Source: Burkholderia sp. USMB20
GTDB taxonomy: Bacteria; Pseudomonadota; Gammaproteobacteria; Burkholderiales; Burkholderiaceae
Direction: 5' to 3'
Assembly: GCF_000949135.2 (NCBI RefSeq)
Contig: NZ_JTAN02000021.1
Coordinates: forward strand, 124,001 to 188,000
Length of the DNA stretch: 64,000 nucleotides
Shown here: positions 16,125 through 25,339 of the stretch, one piece after another
Numbering within the stretch: the stretch's first letter is position 1
Layout of the letters: every line of letters begins with the position of its first letter
Position numbers and translations under genes: made by a program
The notes under the pieces: generated by a model
Databases searched by the model: none
Seen by the model: only the letters and a program-made list of their open reading frames with translations
Told to the model about the DNA's origin: nothing

Positions 16125-17714
16125 TTATTTCGCCAGCGTCCGGTACGACACGAGGTCGTTGATCGGGCCGATCTCCGGTCCGGTCGTGCCGGGGCGCGTC
16201 GCGACCTGCACGACCTTCTCGAACATGATGATGAACGGCGAGTTCGCGAGCACGGCCTTCTGCAGCGCCTCGTAACGCTGCGCGCGCTTCGCGGGCGACG
16301 GCTCGACCAGCGCGGCCTCGGTGTCCTTCGTCAGCTGCGGGATGTCCCAGCTGTTGCGCCACGCGAGCATCTTCGTCTTCGACTGGTCGGAATTGTCCGG
16401 ATTCCAGGCGAAGCCGCGCGCATTGCTGTTCGGGTCCATGTAGTCGGGCGACCATTCGCCGATGAAGATGTCGTGCTGGCGCGCGCGGTACTTGCCGATC
16501 GCCTGTTTCGCATCGCCCGGGATCAGCTTCACGCGGATGCCGCCCTGCGCGAAGTTGGCCTGCAGCGCCTGCGCGATCTCGAGGTACGGATAATCGTTCG
16601 GCATGTCCATCGTCACGTCGAAGCCGTTCGCCAGGCCGGCCTTCGCGAGCAGCGCCTTCGCCTTCGCGACGTTCAGCTTGTACGGGTTCGCATTCAGCGT
16701 GCCGAGGAAGCCTTCGGGCAGGAAGGTCTCGTGGACCTTGTAGGTCGTGCTGACGATGTTGCGCTGGATGCCGTCGTAGTCGACCAGCCACTTCATCGCC
16801 TGCTGGACCTCGGGCTTCGCGAGATTCGGGTTCTTCGTGTTCAGGCTCAGGTACAGCAGCGCGGACACCGGCCACGACGCGACCTTGATCTTGCCGGCCT
16901 TGGTCAGCGCGGCGAGGCTGTCGGGGCTCAGGTTGCGCGCGGCGTCGACGTCGCCGTTTTCCAGCAGCAGCCGCTGCGCGGATGCCTCGGGCACGTGGCG
17001 CAGCACGACGCGTTTCATCGGGTACGGCGCGCGGTACTTGTCGAAACGCTGCAACACGATGCTTTCGTTCGGCGTCCACTTGGCGAGCTGGTACGGGCCC
17101 GAGCCCGCGTCGTTGGTCTTCAGCCAGCCGCTGCCGAAATCGTTGCCCTGCTGGTGCGACATCAGCAGCTTCTTGTCGAGCACCGACGCCGGGCACGCGC
17201 TCAGCACGTTGAGCACGAAGCTCGGCGCGTACTTGCGGTCGGTTTCGAGCACGAAGGTCTGCGGGTCGACCGCGCGCACCTTCTGCATCACGTTCGCCTT
17301 CGTGAGGCCGAGATCGGCGAGCACGCCGGCCGGGCCCTTGTCGAGCAGGACGGTGCGCTGCAGCGACCATGCGACGTCGTCGGCGGTGACCGGGTTGCCG
17401 GAGTGGAACGCGAGGCCGGGGCGCAGCTTGAACGTATAGGTGAGCCCGTCGGCGCCGACCGTCCAGGATTGCGCGATCTGTCCGTCGAAGCGCGTCGGGT
17501 CCTTCAGGTCGACCCGCACGAGCCGTTCGTAGGTGTTCGCGACGTACTCGGACGGCACGAGCTCGTAGATCTCGCTCGGATCGAGGGTCGTGAATTCGCC
17601 GAGCTGGGTGGCGACGACGAAAATGCCGGGCGGCGTCGCGGCCTGCGCCGGCAGCGCCGGAACAAGCGCGACGAGCGCGGCGCTGACGAACAGCCGGGAC
17701 AGCAGGTGCTTCAT
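16125..17714 (-). CDS. second peptide-binding protein (SBP family 5), paralogue of the ddpA product
   Basis: This 529-residue secreted binding protein has a signal peptide of about 25 residues (cleavage near AQA-AT). It aligns end to end with the DdpA-type protein encoded at 9215-10816, with few gaps and long identical stretches (FTTLDP, EIYELVP, EYVANTY, ETFLPEGFLGTLNANPYKL against QTFLPEGFLGTLNANPYKL, GPINDLVSYR). It has no permease or ATPase gene of its own and is followed by a methyltransferase and a glycosyltransferase-like gene. It probably shares the DdpBCDF channel and widens the range of peptides taken up, or acts as a sensor. Confidence 0.88.
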   Translation of the reverse strand: MKHLLSRLFVSAALVALVPALPAQAATPPGIFVVATQLGEFTTLDPSEIYELVPSEYVANTYERLVRVDLKDPTRFDGQIAQSWTVGADGLTYTFKLRPGLAFHSGNPVTADDVAWSLQRTVLLDKGPAGVLADLGLTKANVMQKVRAVDPQTFVLETDRKYAPSFVLNVLSACPASVLDKKLLMSHQQGNDFGSGWLKTNDAGSGPYQLAKWTPNESIVLQRFDKYRAPYPMKRVVLRHVPEASAQRLLLENGDVDAARNLSPDSLAALTKAGKIKVASWPVSALLYLSLNTKNPNLAKPEVQQAMKWLVDYDGIQRNIVSTTYKVHETFLPEGFLGTLNANPYKLNVAKAKALLAKAGLANGFDVTMDMPNDYPYLEIAQALQANFAQGGIRVKLIPGDAKQAIGKYRARQHDIFIGEWSPDYMDPNSNARGFAWNPDNSDQSKTKMLAWRNSWDIPQLTKDTEAALVEPSPAKRAQRYEALQKAVLANSPFIIMFEKVVQVATRPGTTGPEIGPINDLVSYRTLAK

Positions 17715-17852
17715 GCGGGCTCCGTGGAAAGGGAATCGTGGTGCGATTCTCTCATCGACGGCCGCCCGGATGAAAAAATTCGACGGGCGCGCCTGACGGC
17801 GCCCGGGGGAAGCGGCTTGCGTGCCGGGCGCGGTGCCCGGCAGCGGCGGCGG

Positions 17853-18185
17853 TCAGATCACGCAGCGCGCGATCGCGAAGCGCATCGCTTCCTCGGCCGG
17901 CTCGCTGCCCGAGCCGCGCACGACCTTGACGACCGAAACGTTGCCCGACGGCGTGAGCGTGACGAAGTACGAGCGCGAGCCGACGGTGATGTCGGTCACG
18001 CCGTTGTGCTGCGATTGCTCGGTGCCGGACAGGCGGCTGTCGAGGCAGTTGGCGATCGCGTGGGCCGGACGCGCCGACGACACGTAGATCATCGGCGCCG
18101 GGCCGGACGCGGCCGAGTCGGACGAGGGCGCGGAACCGCAGGCGGCGAGCAGGGCGGCGGGAAGGAGCAGCAGGAATCGTTTCAT
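17853..18185 (-). CDS. small lipoprotein of unknown function
   Basis: This 110-residue protein has a lipoprotein signal (MKRFLLLLPAALLAACGS, lipobox LAAC, Cys16). The soluble domain has two later Cys residues (NCLDSRL and RCVI at the C-terminus) that may form a disulfide. The pattern of short strands (VTDITVGSRSYFVTLTP) with a closing helix EEAMRFAIARC suggests a small alpha/beta fold. I do not recognise a named family. It stands alone on the minus strand. Confidence 0.75.
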   Translation of the reverse strand: MKRFLLLLPAALLAACGSAPSSDSAASGPAPMIYVSSARPAHAIANCLDSRLSGTEQSQHNGVTDITVGSRSYFVTLTPSGNVSVVKVVRGSGSEPAEEAMRFAIARCVI

Positions 18186-18370
18186 GATCGGAATCGTCGT
18201 GTGTCTCGTGTCGAGGCTGGGGCGCGGGGTACGCGAAACGCGAAGCTTCGCGACGAAACCGCCGCAATCGTGCCGTTTTTGACGGTCGATACGGGCGGCG
18301 GCTGACGTCGGAGTATACCCGCGGCACTTGACACGAACGGCCGGCTGAAACGATTCGATACAACAACAAG

Positions 18371-18399
18371 CGCCCGCTGTCGCGCGGCGGCAGCGGGCG
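18371..18399. terminator. hairpin terminator candidate
   Basis: A 9-bp stem CGCCCGCTG/CAGCGGGCG with an 11-base loop lies 34 bases past the stop of the 109-residue exported protein. On the minus strand it is followed by a moderately T-rich run, CTTGTTGTTGT. The tract is interrupted, so strength is uncertain. Confidence 0.6.
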
Positions 18400-18432
18400 T
18401 TTCAAGCGATGGCGAATCGACGTTTGCCGGCG

Positions 18433-18762
18433 TTATTGGCCGATCTTGTGGCTGACCGCATTTTCCTGCTGGTTCAGCACGTGCTTTTCGCTCTGCGTAA
18501 TGTGGCCGCGATCCTGCGCGGCCATGTCCCGCTCTTCCCGGCGGATCCTGCGGTCGTCACGGTGCAGGCGCGCGGCCCGGGCGTGCGACATCTCGCCTTC
18601 CTTCACTTCGTGACGGATCCGGCGATTCTGGTTCGCGAGACGCTGGTTGACCTCCTCGCGGCGCGGATGCGCCTGCTGCCACGGCGTTTCGGCGAACGCG
18701 GTGCCGGTCAGCACCGACATCAGGGTGGCGGCGATCGCGAGATGGCGGGTAAGGGCTCGCAT
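18433..18762 (-). CDS. small basic exported protein of unknown function
   Basis: This 109-residue protein has a Sec signal (MRALTRHLAIAATLMSVLTG, cleavage near AFA-ET at 24-25). The mature part is highly charged and helical, rich in Arg, His, Glu and Gln (RREEVNQRLANQNRRIRHEV and HITQSEKHVLNQQENAVSHKI). It looks like a periplasmic coiled-coil or metal/acid-responsive protein. Similar small proteins occur widely in Burkholderia and enterobacteria without known function. It has its own terminator candidate and no operon partner. Confidence 0.75.
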   Translation of the reverse strand: MRALTRHLAIAATLMSVLTGTAFAETPWQQAHPRREEVNQRLANQNRRIRHEVKEGEMSHARAARLHRDDRRIRREERDMAAQDRGHITQSEKHVLNQQENAVSHKIGQ

Positions 18763-18897
18763 GACGTTTTCTCCTGTCGTTGCGCGTCACGAAACGTGCG
18801 CGCTTGTCGAAAAAACGCTGTGCGGGCCCCGGCTGTTGACGTTTCCGGCTGTATCGCTTGCAAGTGTTTATTACAGCGCGTCGGCCGTATCGGCTCG

Positions 18898-19818
18898 TCA
18901 GGTGAGCCGATACGCCGGGCCGGGCGTCACCTCCGCCGGCAGCGGCTCGCGGTTCAGTTCGAGCAGCGTGCGCTCGATCGTGCGCGTCATCGCATCGAGC
19001 GCGAGGTGGTTCGGCCCGTCGCCGAACGGCTCCGCGATCGCATGCGCGATCGCGTCGAGCGCGATCAGCGTATAGGCGACGAACACGGTGACGAACGGCG
19101 TCGCCGCGCCGATCGAATCGACGAGACCGAACGGCAGCAGCACGCAGTACGCATAGATGGTCCGGTGCAGCAGCACGTCGTACGAGAACGGGATCGGGGT
19201 CGACGCGATGCGCTCGCAGCCGCTCACCATCGACACCAGATCGTCGAGGCGCGCGTCGAGCATCCACAGCCGCGTATCGGCGAGACGGCCCGCATCGGCG
19301 CGCGCGGCGAAGGCTTCGCGCAGTTCATGAACGATCGCGATCGGCGCAAACCGGGCGGCGACGATGCGCGCATAGGTCGCGTCGTCGAGCAGCGTGCGCA
19401 GGTCCGGCGCCGGAGCGGTGCCGCGCAGCTGATGCTTCAGCGCATAGACGAACGCGACGACCTTGCGCACGAACGCCTGCCGTGAGGCATCGTCGCCGTC
19501 GACCGCGCCGTAGCAGAGCGATTGCGACACCAGCGTGCGCGTGGCGGTCAGCACGCCACCCCACAGCTGCCGGCCCTCGCGATAGCGTTCGTAGCTCGCG
19601 TTGTTGCGAAACCCCGCGAAGATCGCGAGCGTGAGACCGATCAGCGTGAACGGCGTCGGGTTCAGCGGCACCTTCTCGCCGAGCACGCGGCCGCCGCCCC
19701 ACACCGCGACGAGGCTGATCGCGAGCGTCAGCACGAGCTGCGGCAGGATGGTCGGCAGCACCGACCCGTTCCAGACGAGCAGCATCCGCAGCCAGTGCTC
19801 GCGCGGCCGGACGATCAT
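18898..19818 (-). CDS. bestrophin-family anion channel (RFP-TM, YneE-like)
   Basis: This 306-residue membrane protein of the bestrophin/UPF0187 family begins MIVRPREHWLRMLLVWNG, the usual amphipathic start. A first helix pair follows (ILPQLVLTLAISLVAVWGGG and FTLIGLTLAIFAGFRNN), with the conserved NNASYERYREGRQLWGG segment (about 72-88). Two further hydrophobic hairpins lie near 200-260. Bacterial bestrophins form pentameric ion channels in the inner membrane. The gene begins 12 bases after the stop of the YdeP-type oxidoreductase gene, so the two are almost certainly one operon. Confidence 0.88.
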   Translation of the reverse strand: MIVRPREHWLRMLLVWNGSVLPTILPQLVLTLAISLVAVWGGGRVLGEKVPLNPTPFTLIGLTLAIFAGFRNNASYERYREGRQLWGGVLTATRTLVSQSLCYGAVDGDDASRQAFVRKVVAFVYALKHQLRGTAPAPDLRTLLDDATYARIVAARFAPIAIVHELREAFAARADAGRLADTRLWMLDARLDDLVSMVSGCERIASTPIPFSYDVLLHRTIYAYCVLLPFGLVDSIGAATPFVTVFVAYTLIALDAIAHAIAEPFGDGPNHLALDAMTRTIERTLLELNREPLPAEVTPGPAYRLT

Positions 19819-19830
19819 CGCGGCGCTCCG

Positions 19831-22155
19831 TCAGGCGGCAGCCGACGCCGGCGCGGCCGCGCGATGCAGCAGCACCGGCACCGACTTCGACGTCGGCGTG
19901 TTGCACACGTCGCCGACGCTGTCGAGCGGCACCAGCGGGTTCGTTTCCGGGTAGTACGCGCCGATGCAGCCGCGCGGGATGTCGTATTCGACGAGCAGGA
20001 AGCCGTCCGCGCGCCGCTCGATGCCGTCGTGCCACACGGTTTCCATGTCGACCCGGTCGCCGGCCTTCAGGCCGAGCATCGCGAGGTCGTCGCGGTTGAC
20101 GAACACCACGCGGCGCTGGCCGTACACGCCGCGATAGCGGTCGTCGAGCCCGTAGACGGTCGTGTTGTACTGGTCGTGCGAGCGCGTCGTCATCAGCGTC
20201 ATCAGGCGCTCGCCGTGCAGTGCGCGGGCGCGCTGGATCGGCGTGTCGGTCGGCAGCGCATGCGCGATGAAGTTCGCCTTGCCCGTCGGCGTCAGCCATT
20301 CGCGATCGCGCGACGCGACGCGCAGGTGGAAGCCGCCCGGCCGCGCGATACGCGTGTTGTAGTCGTAGAAGCCGTCGAGCGTCGCCTCGATCGCGTCGCG
20401 GATCTTCGCGTAGTCGTCCTTGTACGCGAGCCAGTCGATCTTGCCGCTGCCGAACAGAGCATGGCCGATGTGCGCGACGATCGCCGGTTCCGACATCAGG
20501 TTCGCGGACGCCGGCTTGTTCATCCCGTACGACACGTGGACCATGCTCATCGAATCCTCGACCGTCACGCCCTGCGCGACGTTGTCCTGCAGGTCGATCT
20601 CGGTGCGGCCGAGCGTCGGCAGGATCAGCGCGTCGCGGCCGTGGATCAGGTGGCTGCGGTTCAGCTTCGTCGTGATGTGCACGGAGAGATCGCAGCGGCG
20701 CATGCCTGCCCACGTGCGCGGCGTGTCGGGCGTCGCCATCGCGAAGTTGCCGCCGAGGCCGATCAGCACCTTCACGTGGCCTTCGAGCATCCCTTCGATG
20801 GTTTCGACGACGTCGTAGCCGTGGTGACGCGGCGGTTCGAAGTCGAACACGTGGCCGAGCCGGTCGAGGAACGCCTGCGACGGCTTTTCCTCGATCCCGA
20901 CCGTGCGGTTGCCCTGCACGTTCGAGTGGCCGCGCACCGGGCACAGGCCCGCGCCGGGGCGGCCGATGTTGCCGCGCATCAGCATCAGGTTCGTCAGCAT
21001 CTGCACGGTCGCGACCGAATGCTTGTGCTGCGTGATGCCCATGCCCCACGTCGCGATCACGCGCTCGCTGCGCGCATAGCGCTGCGCAAGGCTATCGATC
21101 TGCTCGTACGGCACGCCGCTTTCGGCCGTCAGCGCGGACCAGCTTTCATTGCGCAGATCGTCGGCGAACGCGTCGAAGCCGGCCGTGTGCTCGTCGATGA
21201 ACGCGGTGTCGAGCACGCGCGGCGCGCCGGCGGCGCGCGCGGCATCGTCGAGCTCCAGCACGCGCTTCGCCATCCCCTTGATCAGCGCGAAATCGCCGCC
21301 GATCGTCGGCTGGATGAAGGTCGACGCGATCTTCGTGCCCGACATCGTCAGCATCTCGAGCGGGCTTTGCGGATCGGCGAAACGCTCGAGCCCGCGTTCC
21401 TTCAGCGGGTTGATCGACACGATCGTCGCGCCGCGCTTCGCGCATTCGCGCAGCTCGCCCATCATCCGCGGATGGTTGGTCGCCGGGTTCTGGCCGAAGA
21501 TCAGCAGCATGTCCGCATGTTCGAAATCGTCGAGCGTGACGGTGCCCTTGCCGACGCCGACCGACGCCGGCAGCCCGCGGCTCGTCGCCTCGTGGCACAT
21601 GTTCGAGCAGTCGGGGAAGTTGTTCGTGCCGTACAGCCGCACCAGCAACTGGTACAGGAACGCCGCCTCGTTGCTCGCGCGGCCGGACGTGTAGAACGCG
21701 GCCTGGTTCGGGTCCGGCAGCGCGCGCAGGTGGCGCGCGATCAGCTCGAACGCGTCGTCCCACGCGATCGGCACGTAGCGGTCGGTCTGCGCGTCGTACA
21801 CCATCGGGTCGGTCAGGCGGCCGTGTTGTTCGAGTTCGAAATCCGACTGTTCGAGCAGCTCGGCGACCGTATGCGCGGCGAAGAATTCGGGCGTCACGCG
21901 CTTGCTCGTCGCTTCGGCGGCCACGGCCTTCACGCCGTTTTCGCAGAATTCGAACGTCGATGCGTGCTGGCGGTCCGGCCACGCGCAACCCGGGCAGTCG
22001 AAGCCGTCGGGCTGGTTCTGGCGCAGCAGCGTGCGGTAGTTGCCGCCGGTGACCTTTTCCTTGATCAGGTTGATCGTGACGGCTTTCAGCGCGCCCCAGC
22101 CGGCAGCCGGGTGGGTGTACGGTTCGATGCGCGCGGCGGCGGATTTCTTTTTCAT
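19831..22155 (-). CDS. ydeP: FdhF/YdeP-family molybdopterin oxidoreductase
   Basis: This 774-residue enzyme is close in length to E. coli YdeP. Its N-terminus (about 1-60) has KAVTINLIKEKVTGGNYRTL and a CPGC pair (Cys54, Cys57). The molybdopterin-binding core contains FYTSGRASNEAAFLYQL, DCSNMCHEATSRGL and LIFGQNPATNHPRMM. The C-terminal dinucleotide-binding domain has TTRSHDQYNTTVYGLDDRYRG in two blocks. It is expected to bind bis-MGD in the cytoplasm. YdeP is tied to acid resistance in E. coli, but its reaction is not established. It is divergent from a MocR regulator across 153 bp and followed by a bestrophin gene. Confidence 0.88.
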   Translation of the reverse strand: MKKKSAAARIEPYTHPAAGWGALKAVTINLIKEKVTGGNYRTLLRQNQPDGFDCPGCAWPDRQHASTFEFCENGVKAVAAEATSKRVTPEFFAAHTVAELLEQSDFELEQHGRLTDPMVYDAQTDRYVPIAWDDAFELIARHLRALPDPNQAAFYTSGRASNEAAFLYQLLVRLYGTNNFPDCSNMCHEATSRGLPASVGVGKGTVTLDDFEHADMLLIFGQNPATNHPRMMGELRECAKRGATIVSINPLKERGLERFADPQSPLEMLTMSGTKIASTFIQPTIGGDFALIKGMAKRVLELDDAARAAGAPRVLDTAFIDEHTAGFDAFADDLRNESWSALTAESGVPYEQIDSLAQRYARSERVIATWGMGITQHKHSVATVQMLTNLMLMRGNIGRPGAGLCPVRGHSNVQGNRTVGIEEKPSQAFLDRLGHVFDFEPPRHHGYDVVETIEGMLEGHVKVLIGLGGNFAMATPDTPRTWAGMRRCDLSVHITTKLNRSHLIHGRDALILPTLGRTEIDLQDNVAQGVTVEDSMSMVHVSYGMNKPASANLMSEPAIVAHIGHALFGSGKIDWLAYKDDYAKIRDAIEATLDGFYDYNTRIARPGGFHLRVASRDREWLTPTGKANFIAHALPTDTPIQRARALHGERLMTLMTTRSHDQYNTTVYGLDDRYRGVYGQRRVVFVNRDDLAMLGLKAGDRVDMETVWHDGIERRADGFLLVEYDIPRGCIGAYYPETNPLVPLDSVGDVCNTPTSKSVPVLLHRAAAPASAAA

Positions 22156-22308
22156 GATGCAGGGTGTCAGGGGCGATGCACGCAGAGTACGCGCGGCGCT
22201 CCGGCCGCTGTGTGTACACCTTTCATCTTCAAAAAAGAGTACAGTTTCGGCCATCCGGGCAGTGCGGACCGCAACTGTGTTGTTGAAGGGAAGTTGAAAG
22301 GGAGGCGC
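22156..22308. promoter_or_regulatory. divergent promoter region between ydeP and the MocR gene
   Basis: This 153-bp shared intergenic region contains a GTGTACAC palindrome at 22212-22219 and a related GAGTACAG about 20 bases on, in an AT-rich core with a run of A at 22231-22236. Spaced half-sites of this kind suit a MocR dimer. The assignment is inference. Confidence 0.45.
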
Positions 22309-23730
22309 GTGAAGCGTTATGAACAACTGGCCGACGATCTGCAGGCGCAGATCGAGCGCGGCGTGTACCGGCCCGGCGAGCGGATTCCGTCGGTGCGCCA
22401 GGCGAGCCGGCAGCAGCAGCTCAGCGTCACGACCGTGCTGCGCGCGTACCTCGTGCTGGAGAGCCGCGGCCTGATCGAGAGCCGGCCGCAGTCGGGCTAC
22501 TTCGTGCGGGCGCGCGCCACGGCGCCGGCCGAGGCAGAGCTGCACATGTCGGCGCCGGCGGCCGAGCCGTCGGCGGTGGACGTGAGCCGGCTCGTGCTGT
22601 CGACGCTGCGCACGATCTCGCGCGACGACGCGGTGCCGCTCGGCTCGCCGTATCCCGACGCGTCGCAGTTCCCGGTGCAGCGTCTCGCGCGCTACGCGCA
22701 GGCGATCGGGCGGCGCCGCACGCGCTGGGGCGTGATCGACGACCTGCCGCCCGGCAACCCGGAGCTGATCCGCCAGATCGCGCGGCGCTACGCGGAGCGC
22801 GGAATTCCGGTCGAACCGGGCGAGATCGTGATGACGATCGGCGCGACCGAGGCGATCAACCTGTGCCTGCAGGCGGTCGCGAAACCGGGCGACACGATCG
22901 CGGTGGAGTCGCCGACGTTCTACGCGATGCTGCACGCGATCGAGCGGATGGGCATGCGCGCGCTGGAGGTGGCGACCCATCCGGGCGACGGCATCGATCT
23001 CGACGCGCTCGAACGGATCCTCGCGCGCGAGCGCATCGCCGCGTGCATGGTGATGCCGAATTTCCAGAATCCGCTCGGCTTCCAGATGCCCGATGCACGC
23101 AAGCGCGCGCTCGTCGAGCTGCTCGCGAAGCACGGCGTGCCCGCGATCGAGAGCGACGTCTATCACGAGCTGCATTTCGGCGACACGACGCCGAGCGCGC
23201 TGAAGTCGTACGACCGCGACGGGCTCGTGCTGCATTGCGCATCGTTCACGAAGAGCCTGTCGCCGCGCTACCGGATCGGCTGGGCGATGCCCGGCCGCTA
23301 CCGCGACCAGGTCGAGAAGCTGAAATTCCTGAACACGCTCGCGACGCCCGCGATCGAGCAGCTCGCGATCGCCGAATACCTGAAGCACGACGGCTACGAT
23401 TTTCACCTGCGGCGGATGCGCAAGCAGTATGCGCAGCAGGCGAGCCTGATGAGCGCGATGGTGCGGCGCTTCTTCCCGGCAGGCACGCGGTTGTCGCAGC
23501 CGCAGGGCGGGTACGTGCTGTGGGTCGAGCTGCCGCGGCAGGTCGATGCGATGAAGCTGTATGCGCTCGCGCTCGCGCAAGGGATCACGATCGGGCCCGG
23601 CCACATGTTCTCGGCAACCGCCGATTATCGGCACTTCATCCGGCTCAACTACAGCTATCCGTGGTCGCGGCAGATCGAGGAGGCGCTGAAGGTGGTGGGG
23701 CGGCTCGCATCCGAGTGCGCGGGGCGGTGA
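22309..23730 (+). CDS. MocR/PdxR-type regulator (GntR helix-turn-helix fused to aminotransferase-like domain)
   Basis: This 473-residue protein from a GTG at 22309 has GGGAGG just upstream. The N-terminal GntR winged helix runs from about 1 to 70 (RPGERIPSVRQASRQQQLS, then RPQSGYFV). A fold-type I aminotransferase-like domain runs from about 110 to 470, with GATEAINLCLQAV, the PNFQNPLG motif, DVYHELHFGD and the PLP lysine Lys315 in SFTKSLSPRYR. Such regulators use PLP to sense amino compounds or vitamin B6 and often control the divergent gene, here ydeP-bestrophin. The long upstream in-frame extension is not part of the protein. Confidence 0.9.
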   Translation: MKRYEQLADDLQAQIERGVYRPGERIPSVRQASRQQQLSVTTVLRAYLVLESRGLIESRPQSGYFVRARATAPAEAELHMSAPAAEPSAVDVSRLVLSTLRTISRDDAVPLGSPYPDASQFPVQRLARYAQAIGRRRTRWGVIDDLPPGNPELIRQIARRYAERGIPVEPGEIVMTIGATEAINLCLQAVAKPGDTIAVESPTFYAMLHAIERMGMRALEVATHPGDGIDLDALERILARERIAACMVMPNFQNPLGFQMPDARKRALVELLAKHGVPAIESDVYHELHFGDTTPSALKSYDRDGLVLHCASFTKSLSPRYRIGWAMPGRYRDQVEKLKFLNTLATPAIEQLAIAEYLKHDGYDFHLRRMRKQYAQQASLMSAMVRRFFPAGTRLSQPQGGYVLWVELPRQVDAMKLYALALAQGITIGPGHMFSATADYRHFIRLNYSYPWSRQIEEALKVVGRLASECAGR

Positions 23731-23785
23731 GCGGCGCGATACCGCGTTGCCGGCGGCGACTCGTCGGCGGCCGCGCAGGCAAGCG

Positions 23786-25027
23786 TCACCGCGCGGACGG
23801 CGCGGGCAGTCCGGCTTGCGCCGTGTCGACCATCCGGCGCATGTCGAAGCCCGACGGATGCTGGTACACACGCAGCCCGAACTCCGGCAGCACCGCGATC
23901 AGGTGATCGAACAGGTCGGACTGGATCGCCTCGTAATCGACCCAGGTCGTCGTGTCGGTGAAGCAGTACAGTTCGAGCGGAATGCCTTCGGCCGTCAGCG
24001 GCAGCTGGCGCGCCATGCACGTCATGTCGCGGCGAATGTGCGGATGGCCCTTCAGGTAGTTCGCGACGTACGCGCGGAAGGTGCCGAGATTCGTCAGCTG
24101 GCGGCGGTTCGCCGGGCATTCGCCGGCCGCGCCGAGCGTGCCGTTCCATTGCGCGATCGCGTCGACCTTGTCTGCCAGGTAGTCCTTCAGCAGCGTCAGG
24201 CGTTCGAGCCGTTCGATCTCGTCGTTGCCGAGAAAGCGCACGCTCGTCGCGTCGATGAACAGCGCACGCTTGATGCGGCGCCCGCCGGCCTCGGTCATCC
24301 CGCGCCAGTTCTGGTAGCTCTCGGTGATCAGCTTCCAGGTCGGCACCGTGATGATCGTGTGATCGAAGTTCGCGACCTTGACCGTGTTCAGCGTGATGTC
24401 GATGACGGTGCCGTCCGCGCCGGCCGACGGCATCGTGATCCAGTCGCCGATCCGCAGCATGTCGTTCGACGACAGCTGCACGCCGGCGACGAGGCCGAGC
24501 AGCGTGTCCTTGAAGATCAGCATCAGCACCGCCGACATCGCGCCGATGCCCGACAGCAGCAGGCCGATCTGCTTGCCGGTCGCGTCGCCGATCACGACGA
24601 GCGCGGCCGTGATGAACATCACGAGCTTGACGAGCTGCATCGCGCCTTTCAGCGACAGGCGCGGCTGGTCGCGCCGGCTCGTGCGATGCGAGTGTTCGAG
24701 CGCGGACAGCGTCGCGCTGATCGTCATCGACACCAGGAACACGATCAGCGCGAACAGCACCTTGTCGGCAGCCTGCGCGGCCACGGCGGGAATGCCGGGC
24801 ACCGCGCCGAGCCCGAGCTTGATCACGACGAACGGCACGATGCGGTTCAGCCACTTGAATGCGCCGAACTCGAACAGCGCGTCGTCGATGCGGGTGGCCG
24901 ACAGCCGCGCGAGGCGCGCGACCACGCGAAACAGCAGGAAATGGACGGCGGCGGCGATCGCGCCGGCGGCGGCGAGCAGGATGAGGATGCCGACGAGCGG
25001 CGCAAACCAGGATTCGTTCAGGGTCAT
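23786..25027 (-). CDS. MscS-family mechanosensitive channel, YbdG-type
   Basis: This 413-residue protein is nearly the length of E. coli YbdG (415). It has about five membrane helices (first at 10-33, LVGILILLAAAGAIAAAVHF). The pore-lining MscS segment is SGIGAMSAVLMLIFKDTLLGLVAG split across about 165-188. The beta domain reads GDWITMPSAGADGTVIDITL, and the cytoplasmic region is long. It would release solutes on membrane tension during osmotic downshock. It stands alone, divergent from the SulP transporter gene. Confidence 0.9.
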   Translation of the reverse strand: MTLNESWFAPLVGILILLAAAGAIAAAVHFLLFRVVARLARLSATRIDDALFEFGAFKWLNRIVPFVVIKLGLGAVPGIPAVAAQAADKVLFALIVFLVSMTISATLSALEHSHRTSRRDQPRLSLKGAMQLVKLVMFITAALVVIGDATGKQIGLLLSGIGAMSAVLMLIFKDTLLGLVAGVQLSSNDMLRIGDWITMPSAGADGTVIDITLNTVKVANFDHTIITVPTWKLITESYQNWRGMTEAGGRRIKRALFIDATSVRFLGNDEIERLERLTLLKDYLADKVDAIAQWNGTLGAAGECPANRRQLTNLGTFRAYVANYLKGHPHIRRDMTCMARQLPLTAEGIPLELYCFTDTTTWVDYEAIQSDLFDHLIAVLPEFGLRVYQHPSGFDMRRMVDTAQAGLPAPSAR

Positions 25028-25339
25028 AAGGGTGGACAGGGGCCTTCTCGTGCGTTGAATCTGTACCGCGACGCGGCGCGCGCCCGGTGAAGGGCACATG
25101 AAAGGGACCGTGATTGTGCCATCGGGTTCCGGCCGGATGTCGCGAATGCGTGACGCAGGGCTCCTCAACATTGTCACCGTCGCGCGGAGTTTCCTTGTGG
25201 CCTTGTGTCGTCGAGTCCGTGTGCTCACGTAGCGCAACATACTGTGCACTTGCCACGCATCGCCCGCTCGGGGCACGATGCGCGAACGGCTTCGCGAACT
25301 CCGCTTCCACGTCGTTCCGCTCAACCACGCATTTCACGC
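25028..25339. other. divergent intergenic region, mscS-type / sulP
   Basis: 312 bp with no convincing ORF. It must carry the promoters for the minus-strand channel gene and the plus-strand SulP gene. I see no strong palindrome or riboswitch-like structure. Confidence 0.4.

Noticed and set aside
19522-22308. N-terminal 930-codon extension of the MocR gene
   Set aside because: It is antisense to ydeP and the bestrophin gene. The MocR protein starts at the GTG at 22309 with a ribosome-binding site and normal GntR start.
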